Origin: Rugalucina vietnamica | Lineage: Eukaryota; Mollusca; Bivalvia; Lucinida; Lucinidae | NCBI GenBank assembly: GCA_964017185.1 | Contig: OZ024872.1 | Span: forward strand, 59,017,817-59,081,816 | Direction: 5' to 3' | DNA: 64,000 bases | Shown: positions 56,721 through 64,000 of the stretch, in pieces | Position numbering within the stretch: the stretch's first letter is position 1 | Layout: every line of letters starts with the position of its first letter | Translations under genes and position numbers: made by a program | The notes under the pieces: model-generated | Seen by the model: only the letters and a program-made list of their open reading frames with translations | The model's database searches: none | What the model was told of the DNA's origin: nothing

Positions 56721-57297
56721 TTATCTCACAATATCAAGTAAATAGCTTTAATAAAATAAATAGCTGGCATTTTAATAACGGAAAGCAAGACATAAATTAT
56801 TCATTTTTGATTTGGACCTGCCGCGAGATATTAATCCTGACTTTTTGATAATTCAAACAGAAAACCTTGACGGATCCGATCTTATATTTTGCACGATTAT
56901 TGAGATAAGAACGGTCAATTTATTGATAAGACGTCATATTTCTATTAGATTTGACATAAATTAGTATGCGTGCAGCATAAAATAGTCATAAGCAGTAAAT
57001 GCCAGGTAATAAAATATAAAGCTCTTCCAGAAGGCGTTGCGTGGAGGAATCTTGATTGTACCAGTGAAAAGTATGAAAAGTATGAAGACCAAGGTGTTCT
57101 AGATAGAATGACGGTATCAATGTTCTGTCACGGAATATTTTAGACCATTCATTATAACGTGATTTTATATGCAAAAATTAAGGATGGAAGTCTCCATGGC
57201 GTGGTGCTTTTACTTATTCTGAACCCTCGATAAGTAGATAGCACAATGTTGCTTTACTCATTTTGAAGCTGACATGATATTATTGTAATTAATAGTC
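56721..57297. other. Unassigned AT-rich interval
   Basis: No supported gene or repeat. Confidence 0.35.
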
Positions 57298-57445
57298 CAT
57301 CAGGAAAACATGTCCGTGAAATGTACACCCCCTTAAATCCCAATTTAATGTTGAAAAACTGGAATTTCCAAGTGTATACACATATTTTGCGCATTTTTGA
57401 TCCAAAACATATATAGATTGTGGGTACTCGTTAGAACCGCCTGGT
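57298..57445 (+). repeat. Dispersed repeat K, copy 3
   Basis: AGGAAAACATGTCCGTGAAA, GTGTATACACATATTTTGCG, TGATCCAAAACATA and GGGTACTCGTTAGAACCGCC. Confidence 0.75.
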
Positions 57446-58021
57446 ATAACACGTGCGTGTTTTCGTAATGCAATGAACTAAAGCTCCGTTGATCAGACCG
57501 GCGACAATCTTTAGCTGTCCCAATAGCCTTTGAGGGACTGCTGCAGTACCATATAGTTGAAAGGTGGCAAATATGACGTCACGTGGCGTCACATACACGT
57601 CATGAATCTTGTAAAAATCATATTGTGCCTGATAATTCATTTTCAAAGACCCGTAGAATGGTCAAAAAAGAGACAAAGCTAAAACTAAAGTGTTTTTATA
57701 TATGAATTACTAGAAGCTCCGCATGAATGTTAAAATATTTTTCTTCATTAATTCAACGATACGCCACATGGCAAAACGTGTATAATGGCTTTTTATTGCT
57801 GTGGGTGGTCAGTGACTTTACAAATGCCGGTTTCATTAAAAACAGAAGTAGGGTACAGTTACCGACCTCTTTCAACTGTTAAGGAAGACTAAAATGTCCT
57901 TGTTGCAAAAATACTAACTTTCGTTTTTTTTTTGTTGTTGTTTTTTTTTTTTTGCGTTTTTAAAGCTCTTCAGTGTATACACGTGAAATCTAAATCTGTT
58001 TAATAATTGGCAAACGATAAA
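57446..58021. other. Unassigned interval
   Basis: No supported gene. T-rich simple sequence at 57925-57953. Confidence 0.35.
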
Positions 58022-58257
58022 TGAGCCGCCTCGTGGGAAAACCAACAATGTGGTTTCCGACCAGGTCCGACACAAACCGACCTGTACAGTCACAGAAAAA
58101 AGCTAGACGCTTGAAATTTCGGATTTAAGGAGAAGAGGAACTGTACTATCCGAGTAGCGAAAACAAAGGCGCTGATCAGCTTCGCAGTTACTGCGAAGCT
58201 GATCTGCGCCTTTGTTTTCGCCTAGACAGATTGTTGGTTTTCCCATGTGGCGGCTCA
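58022..58257 (+). mobile_element. Nested-hairpin MITE (copy 7, best preserved)
   Basis: TGAGCCGCCTCGTGGGAAAA and its counterpart TTTTCCCATGTGGCGGCTCA form the outer repeat. Between them are CCGACCAGGTCCGACACAAA, CTGTACAGTCACAG, TTGAAATTTCGGATTTAAG and CTGTACTATCCG. A perfect inner stem AAAACAAAGGCGC.GATCAGC / GCTGATC.GCGCCTTTGTTTT at 58159-58220 lies entirely in the right half. Confidence 0.93.
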
Positions 58258-58440
58258 AATATTCGTGATGCCCAAAACCGTTCTCATATGTGACAACAGG
58301 GTCGTATCCAAGTCTTTGTGTAATAAATACACAATCTGGGTATTACAGTTATTACACTAATTTTTATAGCACTGGTTAGATAACTGAAGTTGGGCAATCA
58401 ATATTCACAATAATGTTACAAGATTAGTTATTAATTTATC

Positions 58441-58443
<3 letters not shown>

Positions 58444-58494
<51 letters not shown>
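58444..58494 (+). repeat. (GT)n microsatellite
   Basis: About 25 GT units, 190 bp after the MITE at 58022-58257. Confidence 0.95.
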
Positions 58495-58496
<2 letters not shown>

Positions 58497-58689
58497 AATC
58501 TACATTATTTATCCGTTATATTTAAGTGCAATCTGCTTCAAGTATGATTACATCTGAAATAAAGGTTCTATGAAACGTTATTGCAATATAAGCGAGTTGT
58601 CATTATAGTAAATGTATAAAAAGCAATAACACTACTTGTCTGTTGTCTTCGTTTTCAAACGTCTGCTTCAGATGTATTTTACTTTATGT

Positions 58690-58985
58690 GGTCCTAATAC
58701 GGCCTTTGTATTGCCTTACTTCGTTTCAATACATATTTAATATCATTCTCTACTTATGGAAATAATTATTTCTTAGTACGTGGTATATTCACAATTCATC
58801 AATGCGTCCATTATTCACTCCAATCATTTAAAATTAATTTGGCTATTTCTAGCAAAACGTAATGAGGAAAGGTATGAAGTAATTTCGAAAAGTTTAATAC
58901 TCTGTGCCAGTATTGTGTGCTTTGAGTTCAACTGGTCCTTAAATCTTTATTCATTACATGGAGAAAATGGAAACTGTGGACACTT
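58690..58985 (+). repeat. Conserved segment T, copy 3
   Basis: CTAATACGGCCTTTGTATTG, ACTTATGGAAATAATTATTT, TAATGAGGAAAGGTATGAAG, TTTAATACTCTGTGCCAG and CAACTGGTCCTTAAATC, in the same order as copies 1 and 2; it lacks the insert of copy 2. Confidence 0.78.
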
Positions 58986-59007
58986 GATTGAATTCAATCG
59001 CTGTCGA

Positions 59008-59243
59008 TGAGCCCATACCTGAGAAAACCAACAATGTGGGTTCCGACCAGGTCCGACACAAACCAGGCTGTACAGTCACAGAATATAGTTAGAGGCTACA
59101 AATTTTGGATTTAAAAAGTAGAGGAACTGTACTATCCTTGTAGCGAAAACAAAGGCGCTGATCAGCTTCGCAGTAACTGCGAAGCTGATCTGCGCCTTTG
59201 TTATTGCCTATGCAGATTGTTGGTTTTCCCATGTGGCGGCTCA
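59008..59243 (+). mobile_element. Nested-hairpin MITE (copy 8)
   Basis: TGAGCCCATACCTGAGAAAA at the left, TTTTCCCATGTGGCGGCTCA at the right, and a perfect inner stem at 59145-59206. A GT microsatellite follows, as it does after copy 7 (see findings). Confidence 0.9.
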
Positions 59244-59340
59244 TTAATAAATGCCAAATTCTGTTGATTTTATTAGTTTAACTGAAATTGGGCAATATTC
59301 TCAATGATGCTACAGGATTCGTTTCAATTAATTGATTCTC

Positions 59341-59400
<60 letters not shown>

Positions 59401-59402
59401 AG
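59341..59402 (+). repeat. (GT)n then (AG)n microsatellite
   Basis: GT units with one TT interruption to about 59385, then AG units. Confidence 0.95.
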
Positions 59403-60513
59403 TTTAATCTAAATTATTTCTTCGTTATGTTTATGAGCAATCTGCTTGAAGTATGATTTCATCTAAAATAAAGGTTCGATGATACGCTATTCTAATAACA
59501 ACCTATGGAAACGGTGTATTAGAAAAACGGTGAATCAACGGGGGTTAATCGGAAAAATGTGAACCATCGGGCGAGGTGTCGGTGACACATCGGGATTTGC
59601 ACTAGATAAAAGGTACATTTATGTTGTTTGTTTACTTCTATTTTGAAGCGAAAGCTAAAAATACTGCAGTAAATAAAAACAAATCGAACACTTGCAGGAG
59701 CTGTAAGGGTCTTTGATGCAGCCCCGGAAACCCTAAAATTGTTGAAAATGTATTTTGTTTAATCGCCACAGTGCGCCCCATTTTACTACTCAAACATTTC
59801 AGTTGACTTTCGGTTGTATTTTTTGTTTATTTTTTATGCTTACATCGAATTACGAATGTAAACAACCTTAATTCAGATTGGTGAATATAGAAAAGTAAGC
59901 TCCTGATTATCAACCTTCAGAAAATTTGTAAAAAAGACTGGGAAAATCGAGATTCAGCCGGGTGATTGATTATTTGGTGAGTCTCCGGGCAAGTTGTGTG
60001 TGTCGCCGGGGAGCAACCAAATTTTGATGGAATAAAACTTTATTTTCTTCATTCTAGACAGTACATGATTGTTGTTTTTTAACTTTTAGTTTGAGTGGGA
60101 TCCTATCTATCCCAATTACGGATGCTATAAACACACGTTAATCACCGGCAGTGATGAGAACTCGGACGTTCCTCGTCCGCAGCGTCCGTCATATCGCACT
60201 GTTCGCATAAATATAGTTTTATTTTTCGCTGGTTAAATGAAGCTGAAGCAAATGAAAACGTGTAAGAAATAATTGGAAAAGATACTGTCTCCAATTCTTA
60301 AATTTCTTCCGTTGCCGATTTGAAGACTGGGAAAATTATAACAGTAAACGCAGGTCCAATCTTTGGAAATAACATGGAACAGTATCTATTGGGATAGCTT
60401 CTTTCCTTAAATTATCAGAGCCTGAAATGCCCCCTCTGATGTCTACCGCTGAGGTGCCAGTTTCTTGTGAGATCTAGGGACAAAGATACCAGTCACAGCC
60501 CCCGCTAGTAGAG
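59403..60513. other. Unassigned interval
   Basis: No supported gene. GTGAATCAACGGG.GTTAATC-like words near 59530 and GATTCAGCCGGGTGATTGAT near 59950 hint at a decayed inverted repeat. Confidence 0.35.
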
Positions 60514-60748
60514 GCCGGTAGCTGATGCGGTAGAGCGTTGGACTGTCACTCTGGAGCGAGAGGTCCTGGGTTCGATCCCCACGAGCGCCGTGTAGGGTTC
60601 GAGCCCCGCACGGGTCACATGTGGGACAAGTCAAGTTCTGCTTGCAGGTGTGTCAGGTGCTTTTTCCTGGAGTACTCCTATTTTCGCCCCACCTACTGAT
60701 TTGTTAATGAGTGAAATAATTGGCTTTTAAGGCACGTAAAACTTAATC

Positions 60749-60750
<2 letters not shown>
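60514..60750 (+). mobile_element. Chimeric tRNA-derived SINE with two B boxes
   Basis: A tRNA-like head (GCCGGTAGCTGATGCGGTAG, GTTGGACTGTCACTC, then B box CTGGGTTCGATCCCC at 60569-60583) is followed within 25 bp by a second B-box, AGGGTTCGAGCCCCGC, and then by the body of the 27069 SINE (CACATGTGGGACAAGTCAAG, TTCTGCTTGCAGGTGTG). The tail is GGCACGTAAAACTTAATCA followed by (AAT)n. Confidence 0.82.
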
Positions 60751-60819
<69 letters not shown>

Positions 60820-60838
60820 TATCAATAATAATAATAAC
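60748..60838 (+). repeat. (AAT)n microsatellite (SINE tail)
   Basis: About 28 AAT units with two C interruptions, directly at the SINE 3' end. Confidence 0.95.
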
Positions 60839-61400
60839 TGATTCTTAAAACATGACATTTCGACAGGTTTCCAAGTTTGATTAGCTTTACAATATACCGG
60901 GACAATGCATACCTGACGTATTAATTGATGTTAACTGAAGGTTCGGTCTCCTTTTGTTGCTCAGTTCACACGACTGGACATTTATTTTCTCATGGGAAAA
61001 ATGAGGATTTTCGACATGACTATCCGAGTAACACAAGTATAAGCGTTTCCAAAACGCTTGCGATCTCTCAGCACTAATTTCACTGTATGACCACGTATAA
61101 ATTCACGGCGATAACCACAGACCGAAAAGACTCTGACAGCTCGGTTCAACGTGAGCTTTCATACCCGAGCCGGCATGCGCTATTTAGTGTGACCCAATCG
61201 AAGCTGCCTTGTCCAATCAAGTACGACCGGAAGTGTGGTCGATTTACAACAAGATTCCAGCCCTGTTCAATTATATATGCGCTCTCGCCGTGGCGAGATC
61301 GCAAAAAGTAACTCGACTAACAAGGCCAAACAGCACGAGTTACAGTAATGCGCATACGTATCTACGTCATGTGCTTGCGTATAACTGTAACTCTCACTTA
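60839..61400. other. Unassigned interval
   Basis: No supported gene. CpG content rises toward 61140-61330. AGTAACTCGACTAAC and CACGAGTTACAGTAA near 61306-61345 echo the ACTCGAGTTACTTGTGTTACTCG at 62870-62895 on the other side of the next element. Confidence 0.4.
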
Positions 61401-62849
61401 TGTTACGTCTACACTGGACCACGTTCTCACCACGTCCTTACCACGTTCTAAAAATTCCAGAACGTGGCGAGGACGGGGTCAAAATGAAACAATTTCGGAT
61501 TTCTAAGTTCCCACTACGTCCTTACTACGTCCCCGCCACGTCCTTATAACGTCCGCACCACGTCCTTACTACGTCCTTCACGTTTCCACTACGTCCTCAA
61601 TACGCGCTCACCAAGTTCATCCCGTTTCTACTACGTCATTGCTACGTCCTCACAAAGACCAAGCAGTTCATACCACGCGCGAACTACGTTTCCAGCACGT
61701 TCTAACTGTAAATACCGTTTTCGTTCTAATTAGCGCACATGCTCCAATAAGCGCACACCCTGGTCGTTTCTGAAAAACATGCGCATAAGCGCACACTGCT
61801 CGACTAGCATACTGGCATTTTATTGACAATTTTACACATTCATACCACATTAAAACTTATCTTCAAAAGATCAAACAATATTTCGCGACGATTGGAACAC
61901 TTGTATGACATCACCATTGACCATTTAAACAAGGTTATTTCATCAGTCTATAGGTTGTTTACATTCGTAGTGTGCGCTCATTGGAACGCTATTTTGTTAC
62001 CCGAACTTTAAGATATTTTGAAAAGTTAAGCGCACTGTGCGCTAATTAGAACGAATACGGTATATTAATCAGTCGTATATATTATCCTCAACACCGCTAG
62101 CAGTCGGTCGTAATGCCCATGCTGAAGCCAACAAGATCTTGTCCTTCTATTTCTCCTTCTGTGAAATATGCAGCCTGTGCACCAAGTAAGGCATGATGTC
62201 ATTGAAGGAGAGCAAGTTGCAAGAGTACATCTCTGTTCATGTTTTCGATTTCGATATGATTTAAATAAAAGCGAAAGCAATTGCTTGAGGGTACGGGACA
62301 ATTGAAACAAAATTAATAAAACGTGGAGGACGTAGTTCGAACCTGGTGTGAACGTGATAAGAACCTACTAAGGACGTGTTAGGAACCGCTAGGACGTGAT
62401 AAGAACGCAGTGCAGTCTTCTAGGACGCGGTAAGGACGTACAAGAAGCGTGGTATGGTCTTGTCGAGAACTTGATGGACGTAGCGAGGACGTAGAGAAGA
62501 CGTAGTAGAAGCGTAGCGAGGTCTTGATGGTCTGCAACAAATTTGCATCGCGTCCACGAAGACCGCACTACGTTTGTACCACGTTCTTTCTACGTCCTAC
62601 AAGTTCCTACTACGTCCTTACCACGTCCTTAATACGTCCTTACTGCGTTCTAATTCCACCCCGTCCTCGCCACGTTTCTTTTGAGCATGTTCAAAATTTG
62701 ACCAAGACCTCCGCGTCCATCAAGATCTCGCTACGTCCTTACTACGTTCCTACCACGTCCTACAAGACCGTACCACGTCCTCACTACGTCCTTAATTTTT
62801 AGGACGTAGTAAGGACGTAGTGAGAACGTGGCCCGGTGTAGACGTAACA
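61401..62849. mobile_element. 1.45 kb inverted-repeat element with ACGTCCT arrays
   Basis: TGTTACGTCTACACTGG.CC and CACGTTCTCACCACGTCC at the left match the complement of the right end (GGACGTAGTGAGAACGTG, GTGTAGACGTAACA). The inverted repeat is about 45 bp. TTA flanks both sides (61398-61400 and 62850-62852). Both subterminal regions are filled with TACGTCCTTAC, CCACGTCC, GGACGTAG and similar words. It contains a nested element at 61713-62062. A 3-bp duplication with TTA fits PIF/Harbinger or CACTA types. No transposase. Confidence 0.85.
61713..62062. mobile_element. 350 bp inverted-repeat element nested in the previous one
   Basis: TACCGTTTTCGTTCTAATTA, GCGCAC at the left and GTGCGC, TAATTAGAACGAATACGGTA at the right; TA at both edges may be the duplication. 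GCGCAC/GTGCGC words recur inside the ends (CATGCGCATAAGCGCAC). Confidence 0.82.
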
Positions 62850-62852
62850 TTA

Positions 62853-63330
62853 ACTCGTGTCAGCATTCAATGTTACTCGAGTTACTTGTGTTACTCGGAG
62901 TGCTGAATGCAAATGGTGATTTTATCAGAAATAGTGATAGTTCTTTTCCATATTTTTGTATGTGCAGTTGGAACATCAGACACAGATTAATTTGTGCCCA
63001 AATATGCACTTTTAGAGGTCTCAGCAAATTGCTTATCAGCCATTTTCATGATTTCAAGTTGATTCCCGGTTTGCTTCAGTTTCCATTACTGTGGAATAGC
63101 CTCCACATGGTGCACTAGGTCACTCACTATGGCATGACCTTATCCACTGAATAACATAGATGTGATGCGATATATGAACGTTCGTTGAGCTACGGGCGTG
63201 GCAGCTACTTCGGTCATGCAGCCCAAAGACGTTTCTTTTGGGTCACATTTTTATGTATATACCGTAATTTTACCAAATCTGTCATTTGTCCTATGTAAAT
63301 GTATACACCCTATATACTGTCGGATGCAAC
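62853..63330. other. Unassigned interval
   Basis: No supported gene; the 96-residue frame at 62828-63118 begins inside the transposon end. Confidence 0.35.
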
Positions 63331-63545
63331 CAAATTCTTACAGCGCAGATTGTTGCAATATCACAAGACACATGCCGAAAGGGAATGTGTTGACTGGAAG
63401 CCGGATAAATTAGGCAACAACCTACAACACAGCAATGAACTTTTCACTGTAGGTTGTTGCTCAATCGATCTGACTACCAATCAGTAAACTCCATTTTTTG
63501 TCAGGTTTCGTGTGTCGCTGCATCAATCTGCGCTGTAAGAATTTG
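63331..63545. mobile_element. 215 bp MITE with internal hairpin
   Basis: CAAATTCTTACAGCGCAGAT, TGTTGCA at the left against TGCATCA, ATCTGCGCTGTAAGAATTTG at the right. The inner arms GGCAACAACCTACA and TGTAGGTTGTTGC pair at 63412-63464. Confidence 0.85.
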
Positions 63546-64000
63546 ATTGAATCCAGCGGTATACGGCGGGGTAAATTTCGCCCAATTTGACCTTGCTGTA
63601 CCATAGTTGGTTTGTTTGAATTTAAGGCTTTACGTCCCAGTCAACAACAATTCAGTCATGTCTGGACGGGGCCGCCGCTTCCCGGGTATTTAACAAGAAG
63701 AGTTAATGTACGTTGCTTAAGGACACAACCCGGTGCCACCGGTGAGGATAGAAAGGTAAAGAAATAACCTTTAATAATCAAGAAAGTCAGATGGTCAGTC
63801 CTAAAAGGGAATAAGTCACGATTAACGACCGACATTAACATTGTCACATTTTTAAACAACAAATCACTGCCAGCACGAATTAACAGAATTTGAGGCTAAC
63901 GCACAAGCAGGCTGAAAAAAAAAACAACAAACAGATCCACTGCTGATACGAATAACATAAAATGCAGAAATGCGTATCAGTAAGAAGGTTTATTTTCATA
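63546..64000. other. Right flank with a SINE-like fragment
   Basis: TACGTCCCAGTCAACAACAA, TCATGTCTGGACGGGGCCGC and GGACACAACCCGGTGCCACC around 63625-63750 resemble a dispersed SINE tail or head on the minus strand and 17545-17600. No gene is seen to the window end. Confidence 0.4.

Noticed and set aside
60514..60590. Candidate tRNA gene
   Set aside because: The acceptor ends do not pair well, and the sequence runs straight into a SINE body and an (AAT)n tail.
61480..61680. Regularly spaced ACGTCC words resembling a CRISPR-like array
   Set aside because: Spacing is irregular and short, there are no unique spacers of constant length, and the words sit inside terminal inverted repeats of a transposon in eukaryotic DNA.

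Overview
The window looks like nuclear DNA of a marine mollusc, most likely a bivalve. This is inferred from AT-rich intron-like sequence, long microsatellites, tRNA-derived SINEs, a DIRS-type tyrosine-recombinase retrotransposon, intronless C-type lectin genes and very dense short inverted-repeat transposons. I cannot name the species. No bacterial, organellar or viral genome features were seen. Only two intact protein genes are visible; almost everything else is mobile DNA or its debris.

Backbone. An ancestral unit of about 3.4 kb carrying a secreted coiled-coil C-type lectin gene is present twice in opposite orientation: block A (289-7565, lectin on +) and block B (36515-43057, lectin on -). 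The lectin genes face each other across about 29 kb. Since the duplication each block has collected private insertions: a 3.4 kb inverted-repeat element and a ~360-bp-family repeat in A; a TTAA-flanked 883 bp element, a ~1.9 kb insertion and another ~360-bp-family repeat in B. Each block therefore supplies the empty site for the other's insertions.

Spacer, 7.6-36.5 kb. A 0.95 kb inverted-repeat element with four RFX-type X-boxes is at 7964-8911. A nest follows. An old reverse-transcriptase element on the minus strand (pieces at 9391-9997, 16400-16616 and 26638-27045) was split by a 6.4 kb foldback element with a TAAAA duplication (9998-16399) and by a DIRS retrotransposon (16617-26637). The DIRS gag was in turn split by a 5.7 kb insertion flanked by TTAA (17187-22884), which itself contains a further inverted-repeat element and SINE debris. 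A second copy of the reverse-transcriptase element lies head-to-head with the first (27391-28712), and another pair lies tail-to-tail (32391-33590) inside an array of ~360 bp repeats.

Right part, 43-64 kb. This holds copies of a ~235 bp MITE with a hairpin inside its inverted repeats, three direct-oriented copies of an unexplained conserved segment, several SINEs, and two elements with CpG-rich subterminal motif arrays (47159-48782 and 61401-62849). The first of these carries a cysteine-rich, broken reading frame that looks captured. No multi-exon host gene could be recognised here, although short exons could be missed by eye.

How it works together: the lectin pair is the functional content. 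The inverted arrangement could allow inversion or gene conversion between the copies, and the surrounding elements record a layered insertion history readable from target-site duplications.
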